From positions 12,350-76,349 of the forward strand of contig JBOFJQ010000002.1 of NCBI GenBank assembly GCA_051656905.1: a DNA stretch of 64,000 nt. The letters are read 5' to 3'. Of the stretch, positions 33,914 through 43,041 are shown piece by piece. A model generated the notes under the pieces. The model did not search any database, was not told where the DNA came from, and saw only the letters and a program-made list of their open reading frames with translations. Positions within the stretch are counted from its first letter, which is position 1. Every line of letters starts with the position of its first letter. Source of the stretch: JAGNZR01 sp051656905 (lineage in GTDB: Bacteria; Fusobacteriota; Fusobacteriia; Fusobacteriales; Fusobacteriaceae). The position numbers were made by a program, and so were the translations under genes.

Positions 33914-34930
33914 TTAAATTAATGATTTTAATTTTTTAATAAATTTATCTACATCTTCTTTTGTTGTATCAAAAGATGTTACAAACCTTACTTCTGATTT
34001 TTCTTCATCCCAAACATAGAAATAACAAAATTCTTGCATCTCTTGTATAATTTCTTTTGGTAAAATTGCAAAAATAGTATTTCCTTTAACATCATTAGTA
34101 ACTGTTATTTCAATCTCTTCTAATTGTTCAGCAAAATATTTTGCCGTATCATTTGCATTTTTTGCATTTGTATACCATAAGTTACTATTTAAATACTCTG
34201 TATATTGAGACGAGATAAATCTCATTTTTGAATGAAGTTGCATATTCTGCTTTCTTAATCTAGCAAAATCCTTTGCTAACTCTTTGTTAAAAAATACAAT
34301 TGCTTCTCCAAACATAAGACCGTTTTTAGTTCCTCCAAAAGATAGAACATCCACACCTAAATCTCCTGTCATCTCTTTTAAAGTACATCCTAATGCAACT
34401 GCTGCATTAGATATTCTTGCTCCATCCATATGAAAATACATACTGTTATCTTTTGCAAATTTAGCTACTGCCTTTAACTCCTCAATTGAGTATATTGTTC
34501 CAAATTCAGTAGTTTGTGAAATTGAAATCATCTCTGGACTAGATTTGTGATAAGTCCCTTTATATGTTAAATATTTTTTTGCTCCCTCTAAATCTATTTT
34601 ACCATTTATATTTGGCACAGTTAATAACTGCATACCTGTTATTTTTGCTGGGGCCCCTGCTTCATCAGTAAATATATGAGCACTATCTGCACAAATTACA
34701 GAAGTTGCTTTTCCTTTTGATGCTTCTAATGCCATAACATTAGATCCTGTTCCATTATATACAAAGAATACTTCTGCATCTCCAAATATTTTTTTAAAAG
34801 CTTCTTGTGATTCTTTTGTGTATGGATCTTCTCCATAAGCAAATTCATGCCCTACATTAGCATTAGCTAAAGCTTCCATTATTTTAGGATGAACACCACT
34901 ATAATTGTCACTTGCAAAATATTTTTTCAT
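33914..34930 (-). CDS. ltaE: Low-specificity L-threonine aldolase
   Basis: PLP enzyme of the beta-eliminating lyase fold, cleaving threonine or allo-threonine to glycine and acetaldehyde. It shows SDNYSGVHPKIMEAL, EFAYGEDPYTKE, FVYNGTGSNVMAL, the cofactor-ring Asp/His region YFHMDGARI and the PLP-binding Lys in LSFGGTKNGLM. Length 338 aa is normal for the short bacterial branch; the symbol is by family. The ATG at 34930 follows GGAGGGG. It is convergent with lepA. Confidence 0.9.
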   Translation of the reverse strand: MKKYFASDNYSGVHPKIMEALANANVGHEFAYGEDPYTKESQEAFKKIFGDAEVFFVYNGTGSNVMALEASKGKATSVICADSAHIFTDEAGAPAKITGMQLLTVPNINGKIDLEGAKKYLTYKGTYHKSSPEMISISQTTEFGTIYSIEELKAVAKFAKDNSMYFHMDGARISNAAVALGCTLKEMTGDLGVDVLSFGGTKNGLMFGEAIVFFNKELAKDFARLRKQNMQLHSKMRFISSQYTEYLNSNLWYTNAKNANDTAKYFAEQLEEIEITVTNDVKGNTIFAILPKEIIQEMQEFCYFYVWDEEKSEVRFVTSFDTTKEDVDKFIKKLKSLI

Positions 34931-35106
34931 TTTCCCCTCCGTTTAATTTTTAATACCTTTTTGTTTACTTAATAAAAAATTTTTATTGTTTCCTCAGTAT
35001 AAACCATTTTATTTTTTTTATCAATTTTTATTTAATATTTAAAGAGTAATATATTTTTATTTTTGATTATGGTATAATTTATATTATATTCAAATTTGGA
35101 GGCATT

Positions 35107-35514
35107 ATGAAAAAATTATATTTTGCAGTTTTATTATTGCTTGCATTATTTTTTACTTCTTGTTCATCATTAAACTCTTCTGATAAAAAAGATATAAAAA
35201 AACAGATAACAAATGAAAAATTTGTTCTAGTTGCACCTTATAGGATCAATAGGATTTTTATAACTTTTACAGATGAAAGAGTTAATGGTAACTCAGGAGT
35301 TAATATGTTCATGGGAAATTATAAGATAACTGATAATAAGGTTTCTATGGGGCCTCTTGCTTCTACTATGATGGCTGGACCTATAGAAGACATGGTTAGA
35401 GAAAATTATATTTTATCAGTGTTAAACAACTCTAAAAAAATATCATTTGATAATAATATTTTAACTTTTACAACAGATGATAACCAGTTCTTAAAATTTA
35501 AGAAGGTAAAATAA
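35107..35514 (+). CDS. META-domain (HslJ-like) lipoprotein
   Basis: 135-aa lipoprotein with lipobox FTSCSS (Cys about 19). The mature part has the META/HslJ-like pattern: an ITFTDERVNGNSGVNMFMGNY strand region, then KVSMGPLASTMMAGP, and ends with a LTFTTDDNQFLKFKK strand. META proteins are small envelope proteins linked in E. coli to heat-shock and novobiocin tolerance; the molecular role is unclear. An extended -10 (TGGTATAAT, 35070-35078) and GGAGG precede the ATG at 35107. Confidence 0.8.
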   Translation: MKKLYFAVLLLLALFFTSCSSLNSSDKKDIKKQITNEKFVLVAPYRINRIFITFTDERVNGNSGVNMFMGNYKITDNKVSMGPLASTMMAGPIEDMVRENYILSVLNNSKKISFDNNILTFTTDDNQFLKFKKVK

Positions 35515-35560
35515 TTTTTTCTTTATCTTCAGTGTTAAACATTAAATATTTACAAAATAA

Positions 35561-35609
35561 AAAATAAGGATTTCAAAATTATTAATCATAATTCTGAAAT
35601 CCTTATTTT
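35561..35609. terminator. Bidirectional terminator
   Basis: 15-bp inverted repeat AAAATAAGGATTTCA / TGAAATCCTTATTTT with a 19-base AT-rich loop, between convergent genes. Confidence 0.85.
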
Positions 35610-35643
35610 TTTATTACTGTTACTTTTTTTATTTATTATTTAA

Positions 35644-36576
35644 TTAAAATATATGACATAATCTTAAAGAATATATTGCGTAGTCATTGTTATTGGTAAC
35701 TATATTCATTATATCAAAGGCACCATATAAATCAGGATCAATATAATAAGTTAAAGTTCCGCCAAATGAAATAGAATCTTCATAAGAATCAAAAAGTGCT
35801 CCTCTTCTTACTATACCAGATTCTCTTATTGATATACTATTAGTATCAGTTAACACATCACTATATTTTGTAAATAGCTTTAATTCAAATTTATCTATTT
35901 TAACTTTATAGTTTAAACCAGTGTTAAAGATTGAATAATTTTCTATACTTTTACCATACTTTATTGAATCATATGAGTAATCATCTGCAAATACTCTTGA
36001 TCTCTCTATAGAGGCATATGGATATAAAGTATGCTTCTGCCCTATTTTAAAGAATTTACCAGTTTCAAACCCTATTAAGAGATTATCTCTATCTCCACTA
36101 CGATCATTATTACCCTTAGTTCCACCAACGTATCCAAGTAATAAATAATCATTTATATTATATCCTAAATAAGCATTTACTCCTACAGTGTCAGTATCTT
36201 CTTTCCCCATATCACCATCATAATCTACTTTATTACGCAAATAACCGAATGATACTCCTGTTAGCCACATACTATTCTCAGTTACTTTAAAATTACTCGT
36301 CGTCCCTGTTACTATTCCTTGAGTTCTAGTTGAATAACCTTTATAACCACTCTGTGTATCAAAATTACTTTTTCCATACAGATATTCTATATTTTGCGTA
36401 CTCCCTGATGCTCCAGAATTTTCTTTTAAAGAGGTTAAATCTCTTCTCATAAAAGTTTTTCCTTTTTCAGTAATATAATACCCATTTGTTTCATTGATAT
36501 TATTACCTTTTAAATATTGAGAATATGTTGCTGTGTAACATGTTACTATTAATAACAAGCAAAGTATTTTTTTCAT
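35644..36576 (-). CDS. Autotransporter-type outer-membrane beta-barrel protein without passenger
   Basis: 310-aa protein with signal peptide (cleavage near TYSQ), a short linker of about 60 residues and a C-terminal barrel of alternating strands ending in the typical LRLCHIF with terminal Phe. Segments such as WLTGVSFGYLRNKVDYDG, VGVNAYLGYNINDYLLLG and NLLIGFETGKFFKIGQKHTLYPYAS match autotransporter beta-domains of fusobacteria. A large passenger domain is absent, so it may be a stand-alone barrel or a remnant. Start ATG 36576 follows GAGGAG. Confidence 0.75.
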   Translation of the reverse strand: MKKILCLLLIVTCYTATYSQYLKGNNINETNGYYITEKGKTFMRRDLTSLKENSGASGSTQNIEYLYGKSNFDTQSGYKGYSTRTQGIVTGTTSNFKVTENSMWLTGVSFGYLRNKVDYDGDMGKEDTDTVGVNAYLGYNINDYLLLGYVGGTKGNNDRSGDRDNLLIGFETGKFFKIGQKHTLYPYASIERSRVFADDYSYDSIKYGKSIENYSIFNTGLNYKVKIDKFELKLFTKYSDVLTDTNSISIRESGIVRRGALFDSYEDSISFGGTLTYYIDPDLYGAFDIMNIVTNNNDYAIYSLRLCHIF

Positions 36577-36654
36577 TTATTAACTCCTCGCCATCTTTAT
36601 TTATTTTTCTACATTATATCATAATAAGAAAAAGATAATAATAAAAAATTAAAA

Positions 36655-36686
36655 AATACTCTGAGAAAAATTCTTCTCAGAGTATT
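36655..36686. terminator. Terminator after the peptide-binding gene
   Basis: Perfect 13-bp inverted repeat AATACTCTGAGAA / TTCTCAGAGTATT with loop AAATTC, then a T-rich run on the minus strand. Confidence 0.85.
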
Positions 36687-36697
36687 AATTTTAAATT

Positions 36698-38257
36698 CTA
36701 CTGTTCAATAGTAACTCCATTTAATTTATGGTGTCCTGCAGGATTTAATTTAAAGTTTTTAACATAATTTTGGAATCCAGCATTTTGCTTAAGGTAAGCT
36801 AATGTGAATACTGGTAAATCCTCTTGGATTATATCTTGAATTTCAGCATATATTGCTTTTCTTTCTTCTGAATTCATAGATACTTTACCTTTTTCAAGTA
36901 ATTCATCAACTTTTGGATTAGAATAGAAAGATCTATTTCCAGCTCCACCTTGAGTTGCAGAATTGAATAAAGCGTTTAATCCATAATCAGCATCTCCAGT
37001 TACAGTTACCCATCCCATGATGAAAGCATCATGCTCACCTTTTGCAGTACCATCTAAGAATGCTCCCCATTCTATAGTTTCAATTGTAACTTTAATTCCT
37101 ACTTGATTTAATTGATCTTGCATAATTGTAGCAATATCTCTTCTTTGAGGATTATCATTTACCCAAATTTTGAATGAAAGACCATTCTCATATCCAGCTT
37201 CTTTTAATAAAGCTTTAGCTTTTTCTATATTTTGATTATAAACTGGTTTTGTATGATCTGAACTTCCAAATACTAATGGTCCTATTGGAGAATTAGCTAT
37301 AGTAGCGGCTCCTTTGTATACAGTCTCTATAATTGGTTCTCTATCTAATGCATAAGCAATAGCTTGTCTTACTCTCTTATCTTGGAATATAGGTTTCTTC
37401 ATGTTGAATCCTAAATATGACATAGATAATGAAGGCTCTTCAATTAGAGACATAGTTTTTGAATCTTGAATTAATTTTTTATCCATTGGATCAATTTCAT
37501 AAGATAAGTCAATCTCTTTAGTTTCTAATCCTATAGCTCTATTTGTTCCATCTGGAACATTTCTAAATATAATTTTATTCAGTGTTGGTTTTCCTAAATA
37601 ATAATCTGGGAAAGCTTTTAAAGTTATAGCATCTCCTGACATCCATTTTTCAAAAGCATATGGTCCTGTTCCTACTGGATGTTGTCCATAAGATGCTCCT
37701 GATTCTTTTACTGCTTTCTCATTTAATATAGATGCAGCAGTGTGTGCTAAATGGTTTAATAAAGGTCCAAATGCCTCTTTTGTTGTAACTTTAACTGTAT
37801 AGTCATCAATAACTTCAACTTTATCTACAGCTTCAATAATGTGTGATACTTGAGCTGAGTCTTTCATTCTATCTAAAGAGAACTTTACATCTGAAGCTTT
37901 TAGCTCTTCACCATTATGGAATTTAACTCCTTTTCTTAAATGAAAAATAGTTGTTTTTGGATCTGGATTCTCCCAACTTTCAGCAAGTGCAGGTTGTGGC
38001 ATCATCTTTTCATCTTGATCAACTAATCTACTATAGATTTGTGCTGACACTCTTGAAGATGGCTGGTCATTTGTTGCATCTGGATCTAAACTCTTAGCAT
38101 CTGCTCCTTGAGCAATAACTAATGCCTCCTTTGTTGAAGTAGCTTTTGCATCTTTCGAGTCTGCTTTTGAGTCGCTAGCATCTTTCTTTTCCCCGCATGC
38201 TACAACTAAAGCTGACATTAAAGTAATGCAAAATAAATTCTTTAAAAATTTCTTCAT
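36698..38257 (-). CDS. Peptide ABC transporter substrate-binding lipoprotein
   Basis: 519-aa family 5 solute-binding protein (DppA/OppA type). Lipobox VVACGE, a Lys/Asp/Ser-rich linker, then the family pattern EALVIAQGADAKSLDPDATND, FHLRKGVKFHNGEEL, PVGTGPYAFEKW and DKRVRQAIAYALDRE. No permease or ATPase genes adjoin, so it is an orphan binding protein that probably uses a transporter elsewhere. Ligand (dipeptide, oligopeptide or glutathione) cannot be assigned. Start ATG 38257 follows GAGGGG; a strong terminator follows. Confidence 0.88.
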   Translation of the reverse strand: MKKFLKNLFCITLMSALVVACGEKKDASDSKADSKDAKATSTKEALVIAQGADAKSLDPDATNDQPSSRVSAQIYSRLVDQDEKMMPQPALAESWENPDPKTTIFHLRKGVKFHNGEELKASDVKFSLDRMKDSAQVSHIIEAVDKVEVIDDYTVKVTTKEAFGPLLNHLAHTAASILNEKAVKESGASYGQHPVGTGPYAFEKWMSGDAITLKAFPDYYLGKPTLNKIIFRNVPDGTNRAIGLETKEIDLSYEIDPMDKKLIQDSKTMSLIEEPSLSMSYLGFNMKKPIFQDKRVRQAIAYALDREPIIETVYKGAATIANSPIGPLVFGSSDHTKPVYNQNIEKAKALLKEAGYENGLSFKIWVNDNPQRRDIATIMQDQLNQVGIKVTIETIEWGAFLDGTAKGEHDAFIMGWVTVTGDADYGLNALFNSATQGGAGNRSFYSNPKVDELLEKGKVSMNSEERKAIYAEIQDIIQEDLPVFTLAYLKQNAGFQNYVKNFKLNPAGHHKLNGVTIEQ

Positions 38258-38450
38258 ATTTCACCCCTCAGATATGTTTTTAATAAAAGTATTATTTATA
38301 TAATACTTCTTTTTATTGTTTTGTCAATAAAATTTACCCTGAAACCGTGATTATTGTATGATTTTTCATATATTTTATATATAATTATATTTTTTTATTG
38401 TTTTAGTAGATTTTTTTGTCAATTTAAGTCATTACATAATTATTTCATTT

Positions 38451-39158
38451 TTATATTTTTTCTTCTTCTTTTTCCTCTTTATCTCCATCCATTAATTCTG
38501 TTCTTCTTATATTATCACCTTTGATTATAAAAATTAGATTCTCTACTAAATGAGTTATATGGTCTGAAACTCTTTCAAATTTTCTATCTAATAATAGAAG
38601 TAGCGTTCCACTTTCTATTATTGAAAAGTCTTTTTTCATTACTTCTACTAAAAATCTTGTATTTTCTGTTACATACTCATCAATCTCTTTATCCATAGCT
38701 AAAAGAGCATATAAAGAGTTTATATCTTCATTTACCATTGTTGTAATATAGCTCGCATATATTTTTTTAATTTTTTTCAATAAAGGAAGGAATTTTTCAT
38801 GTAAATATATACTTATATTATTTTCTGACCCCTCTAATTTTTTTAAAATTGAAAGACCACCTTTTAATAAGTCTCCCATTCTCTCAATTAATCTTGCTGA
38901 GTCTATATACATTATAAGTTTTCTTAAATCTCTTGCTGCTGGCTGAAATCTAGCAATTAAAACTATTGCTTCCTCTTTTACATCTTGCTCTAAGTGGTTT
39001 ATTGTTGTTTCAACCATGTAGCATTCACCTAACATAGTTTCCGTTACTTTCCCTGTTTCTAATGCTTCTATACTTATGTCTAAAGTCCTATTTAAGTTTT
39101 TCAAAAGTTCTAAATATACATTATCCAAAGCTTCTAATTTTATTCTAAATTTTGTCAT
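38451..39158 (-). CDS. phoU: Phosphate regulon protein PhoU
   Basis: Helical two-repeat protein that couples Pst transporter activity to PhoR signalling. Each half has the E/DxxxD metal-type pattern (DSARLIERMGDLLKG and LLLDRKFERVSDHITHLVENL). Length 235 aa is usual, with a short acidic/Lys C-terminal tail. Last gene of the minus-strand pstC-pstA-pstB-phoU operon, 57 bases after pstB. Start ATG 39158 follows TGGAGG. Confidence 0.95.
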   Translation of the reverse strand: MTKFRIKLEALDNVYLELLKNLNRTLDISIEALETGKVTETMLGECYMVETTINHLEQDVKEEAIVLIARFQPAARDLRKLIMYIDSARLIERMGDLLKGGLSILKKLEGSENNISIYLHEKFLPLLKKIKKIYASYITTMVNEDINSLYALLAMDKEIDEYVTENTRFLVEVMKKDFSIIESGTLLLLLDRKFERVSDHITHLVENLIFIIKGDNIRRTELMDGDKEEKEEEKI

Positions 39159-39215
39159 ATTTTTAAATCCTCCACTGTTTGATTTTTATTATTTGTAATT
39201 ATTCGTAATAGTATA

Positions 39216-39995
39216 TTATCCAAATTTTCCAGTAATATAATCTTCTGTTTTTTTATTTTTAGGATTTGTAAAAATTAATGCTGTTCTATCAAATTCTTCA
39301 AGTATCCCTTTAAAGAAAAACCCTGTATAATCTGATATTCTTGATGCTTGTTGCATATTGTGAGTAACTATAACTATAGTATAAGTTTTAGCTAATTCAC
39401 ATATTAACTCTTCTATTTTAGCTGTGGAAATTGGATCTAAAGCTGATGTAGGTTCATCCATAAGCAATACTTCTGGATTAACTGTAATTGCTCTTGCTAT
39501 ACAAAGTCTCTGCTGCTGTCCTCCAGATAAGCTAAGAGCTGATTTGTGTAGGCAATCCTTTACTTCATCCCAAAGAGCAACTGCTTTTAAAGAGTTTTCT
39601 ACAATTTCATCTAATTTAGCTTTATCTTTCTCTCCATGAAGTTTAGGAGCATATACCAAATTTTCATAAATAGTTTTAGGGAAAGGATTGGGTTTTTGAA
39701 ATACCATTCCTATTTTTTTTCTAAGTTCAACTAAATCATAATTATTACTAAATATATTTACGCCGTCTAGTTCAACATTTCCTTCATATCTAGTTCCACT
39801 AATTAAATCATTCATTCTATTTAAAGATCTTAAAAATGTTGACTTACCACATCCAGATGGACCTATTAAAGCTGTTACTTTATTTTTAGGAATCTGCATA
39901 TTTATATTATCTAAAGCTTTAAAATTATCATAGTAAAAATTAAAATCACTTATTCTTATTCTTGGTTCTTTAATTTCATTTATGTTTTTTGACAT
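39216..39995 (-). CDS. pstB: Phosphate import ATP-binding protein PstB
   Basis: ATPase of the high-affinity phosphate importer. Walker A GPSGCGKSTFLRSLNRMND, Q-loop MVFQKPNPFPKTIYENL, signature LSGGQQQRLCIARA, Walker B VLLMDEPTSALDP and H-loop VTHNMQQA; the Pst-specific NPFPKTIYEN is diagnostic. The ATG at 39995 follows GGAGG by 5 bases and gives 259 aa; the frame is open 4 codons further. It lies between pstA and phoU. Confidence 0.97.
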   Translation of the reverse strand: MSKNINEIKEPRIRISDFNFYYDNFKALDNINMQIPKNKVTALIGPSGCGKSTFLRSLNRMNDLISGTRYEGNVELDGVNIFSNNYDLVELRKKIGMVFQKPNPFPKTIYENLVYAPKLHGEKDKAKLDEIVENSLKAVALWDEVKDCLHKSALSLSGGQQQRLCIARAITVNPEVLLMDEPTSALDPISTAKIEELICELAKTYTIVIVTHNMQQASRISDYTGFFFKGILEEFDRTALIFTNPKNKKTEDYITGKFG

Positions 39996-40035
39996 TATTT
40001 CCTCCATTTATATAAACTTTCATTATTTTTCTATT

Positions 40036-40881
40036 TTATAACTCTCTGCTGAATTTTTTTCTTAATAATCCACCTATTACATTAAATCCTACACTTATAA
40101 ACACCAGTATGAAAAGAGTTCCGAAAATCATTGACTCTGGCATATTAGGTACTTGAGTTGAAATTACAAATAAGTGATAAGGTAAAGCCATAACTTGTTC
40201 AAGTATAGATGATGGTAAAAACGGTAAATAAAACGCTACTGCTGTAAACATAATTGGTGCCGTCTCTCCTGCAGCTCTAGATATACTCAGTATAATTCCT
40301 GTTAATACTCCTGGAATTGCTGCTGGTAAAACTATTTTAGAAACTGTTTCCCATTTTGTAGCTCCCAAAGCTAGAGAAGCCTCTCTTAAGTTGTTCGGTA
40401 CATTCATTAAAGCTTCTTTTGTTGACGTTATAATTACAGGAAGACACATTAATCCCAGTGTTAAAGAACCTGCCAATACTGAAACTGGTATCTTTAAATA
40501 TATTACGAAAAGTGACATTCCAAATAATCCATATATTATACTTGGTACCCCTGCTAAATTCATTATAGTTAAATTTATTAATTGTGTAACTTTATTATCT
40601 TTAGCGTATTCTACTAAATACACTCCTGTAAAAACTCCAAATGGAACTGAGAAAAGTATTGTTCCTATAGTTAAATATACAGTTCCTACAATTGCTGGAA
40701 ATATTCCTCCAAGTCTCATTGCTTTTCTTGGCATTGCTGTTAAGAATTCCCAATTTATTGCTGGAATCCCTTTATATATAATGTAAGCTAATATTATTAT
40801 AGTTGGAGCAATAGCTAGAAAGCTTATAACTTTTATTATAAACTCTATCCCTTTTCCACTGTTTCCTTTAAGTAAATTCAC
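40036..40881 (-). CDS. pstA: Phosphate ABC transporter permease PstA
   Basis: Inner-membrane subunit with six predicted helices and the EAA loop NLREASLALGATKWETVSKIVLPAA, which contacts PstB. GVPSIIYGLFG and SRAAGETAPIMFTA are PstA/C hallmarks. Length 281 aa. It follows pstC by 13 bases and precedes pstB by 40. Confidence 0.95.
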   Translation of the reverse strand: MNLLKGNSGKGIEFIIKVISFLAIAPTIIILAYIIYKGIPAINWEFLTAMPRKAMRLGGIFPAIVGTVYLTIGTILFSVPFGVFTGVYLVEYAKDNKVTQLINLTIMNLAGVPSIIYGLFGMSLFVIYLKIPVSVLAGSLTLGLMCLPVIITSTKEALMNVPNNLREASLALGATKWETVSKIVLPAAIPGVLTGIILSISRAAGETAPIMFTAVAFYLPFLPSSILEQVMALPYHLFVISTQVPNMPESMIFGTLFILVFISVGFNVIGGLLRKKFSREL

Positions 40882-40894
40882 CTTATTCCCCTCC

Positions 40895-41779
40895 TTATTT
40901 TCCAGTTAATTTCCTAGATTTTCTAACATAAATATCCGCTATTGTATTTGTTATAAAACTTATTATAAATAATACAAATCCTAAAGCGAAAAGACTGTGA
41001 TAGTGAAGACTTCCTTGTACTACTTCTCCCATTTCAGCCGCTATTGTTGCTGTTAAGGCTCTAACTGATGTTAAAGGATTGTCTGCTATTATAGGAGCAT
41101 TTCCTGTTACCATCAATACAGTCATTGTTTCTCCTAAAACTCTTCCAAATCCTAGCATAATTCCAGCAAAAATTCCTGGTGCTGCTGCTGGTAATAATAT
41201 CTTAACTATTGTTTCAAGTTTATTTGCTCCAAGTGCTAAAGATGCTTGTTTATATGAACTATCTAGTGCTTTTAATGCATCATCTGTAAAAGAAACAATT
41301 GTTGGTAAAGCCATAAGTGCAAGTATTACTCCACCTGTTAAAGCTGTTAATCCACTTTGTAATCCAAATATATTTTTTATCGGTCCTGATAAAACATAAA
41401 GACCTATAAAACCTAGAACAACTGATGGTAATGCTGACATTGTTTCCACTAACATTTTTAAAAAATTTCTAGTTTTCTTTGGTGCATATTCTCTTATGTA
41501 AAGTGCTGCGAACACTCCTAATGGAATCGCTATTATTAGAGCTATTATTGTAATCCAGAACGTTCCTGTAATCAGTGGTAACATTCCATACTTCCCTGAC
41601 AAAGGGATCCACTCTTTTCCAAATAAAAAATCTTTTATTGGATACTGCTTAAAAAATTCTAAACTATTTAAAAATATAAACATAAATATAATAATTAATA
41701 TTATGATATTAAAAAAACCAACTGTTGCTAAAATATATTTAGCTAACCAATCTTTAATTTTTCTAACTTCCGTCATCAT
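40895..41779 (-). CDS. pstC: Phosphate ABC transporter permease PstC
   Basis: Partner permease with six predicted helices. EAA loop SSYKQASLALGANKLETIVKILLPAA, MSALPSVVLGFIGLYVL and GRVLGETMTVLMVTGNAP identify PstC. First gene of the minus-strand operon, divergent from pstS; two adjacent ATGs (41779 and 41776) follow AAAGGAG and either may be used. Length 294 aa. Confidence 0.95.
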   Translation of the reverse strand: MMTEVRKIKDWLAKYILATVGFFNIIILIIIFMFIFLNSLEFFKQYPIKDFLFGKEWIPLSGKYGMLPLITGTFWITIIALIIAIPLGVFAALYIREYAPKKTRNFLKMLVETMSALPSVVLGFIGLYVLSGPIKNIFGLQSGLTALTGGVILALMALPTIVSFTDDALKALDSSYKQASLALGANKLETIVKILLPAAAPGIFAGIMLGFGRVLGETMTVLMVTGNAPIIADNPLTSVRALTATIAAEMGEVVQGSLHYHSLFALGFVLFIISFITNTIADIYVRKSRKLTGK

Positions 41780-41913
41780 TCTTCTCCTTTTAATACAATT
41801 TTAATTTAATTTTTATTATCATTTAAATCTTTTTAAGATTAAGTAAATATAATTGTCTTAAATCATTCTATATTAAGAGTTTAACGCACCTTTGTGAATA
41901 ACATATTAATCTT

Positions 41914-41957
41914 TTGTAAAAAAATTGTAAAAAAAATTTAACATTACTTTAACATTA
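41914..41957 (+). promoter_or_regulatory. Pho-box array before pstS
   Basis: Four consecutive 11-base units: TTGTAAAAAAA twice, then ATTTAACATTA and CTTTAACATTA. The TTTA element recurs at 41960 and 41971. Eleven-base direct repeats are the PhoB/PhoP binding pattern. A TATAAT at 41989-41994 has no good -35, as expected for an activated promoter. The phoB-phoR genes are next door. The rest of the 261-base pstC-pstS gap is AT-rich. Confidence 0.7.
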
Positions 41958-42040
41958 AATTTATTATGTCTTTACTTTTAAATATTAATATAATGTCAAA
42001 TAGTTTAGTTTAATCTATTAAAAATTTTAAGGAGGATTTT

Positions 42041-42862
42041 ATGAAAAAGTTTTTTATCACATTTTTATCTTTAACATTATTTGTAAATAGTTTTGCAGCT
42101 AAAATAATTCAAATTAAAGGTTCTGATACAATTTTAAGTACTTCTCAAAGTATTGCAGAAGAATATATGATGACTCATAAAGGAGCTAAAATAGCCGTTG
42201 TAGGTGGAGGAAGTGGAGTTGGTATTTCTTCTTTAATTAATGGAACTAATGATATTGCAATGTCTTCTAGAGATATTAAAAAATCAGAAATAGAAGAAGC
42301 AGCAAAAAAAGGATTAAAAGTTAGAGAGATTCCTATTGGTTTCGACGGAATTACAATTGTAACAAATAAAGATAACACAGTAAAAAATATCTCTTCAAAT
42401 GATTTAGGAAAAATATATAGAGGGGAAATTAAAAACTGGAAAGAACTTGGTGGAAAAGACGCACAAATTGTTGTTTTATCTAGAGACTCTTCATCTGGTA
42501 CACATGAATTTTTTAAAGAATCTATAGTTAGAGAGGGTAACTCTAAAGGTACGCAAGAATACGGTCCTCAAACGCTTTATATGCCTTCTAACGAAGCAAT
42601 TAAACAAGAAATACTTGCTAATAAAAATTCTATTGGATACATGGGAATGGGATATGTTGATTCTACTTTAAACTCTTTAACAGTTAATGATGTAGCTCCT
42701 ACTATTGATAATGTTTTAACTAAAAAATATCCAATCTCTAGAGCTGTATTTTGGATAGCAAATGAAACTGTATCTAAAGAGGTACAAGATGTAATCGACT
42801 ATGCTCTATCTCCAGCAGGACAAGATATAGTTAAATCAGAAGGTTTTGTTCCAGTGAAATAA
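42041..42862 (+). CDS. pstS: Phosphate-binding protein PstS
   Basis: Periplasmic phosphate receptor with a cleavable signal peptide (about residues 1-19, cleavage after SFA; no lipobox). GSDTILSTSQSIAEEYM, GGGSGVGISSLINGTNDIAMSSR, and the phosphate-binding SRDSSSGTHEFF are typical. Length 273 aa, normal for the short form. ATG 42041 follows AGGAGG; a Pho-box array lies upstream and a terminator downstream. Confidence 0.95.
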   Translation: MKKFFITFLSLTLFVNSFAAKIIQIKGSDTILSTSQSIAEEYMMTHKGAKIAVVGGGSGVGISSLINGTNDIAMSSRDIKKSEIEEAAKKGLKVREIPIGFDGITIVTNKDNTVKNISSNDLGKIYRGEIKNWKELGGKDAQIVVLSRDSSSGTHEFFKESIVREGNSKGTQEYGPQTLYMPSNEAIKQEILANKNSIGYMGMGYVDSTLNSLTVNDVAPTIDNVLTKKYPISRAVFWIANETVSKEVQDVIDYALSPAGQDIVKSEGFVPVK

Positions 42863-42876
42863 TTTTTTAAAATAAG

Positions 42877-42906
42877 AGGTTAATTAAAAAATAATTAACC
42901 TTTTTT
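42877..42906 (+). terminator. Terminator after pstS
   Basis: GGTTAATTA / TAATTAACC around a short A-rich loop, then six T (42901-42906). It sets pstS apart from phoB-phoR, which would need its own promoter in the following 130 bases. Confidence 0.8.
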
Positions 42907-43041
42907 ATTTACCAAAATTTTATTTAAAAATTTTACTTTTTACTAGTCTATCAATAATGTATAATATAATATATATTTTTATAAATAATTAAGTAATTTA
43001 ATTTTATATAAATTTAATTATTATAAAAAAAGGAGATGAAA

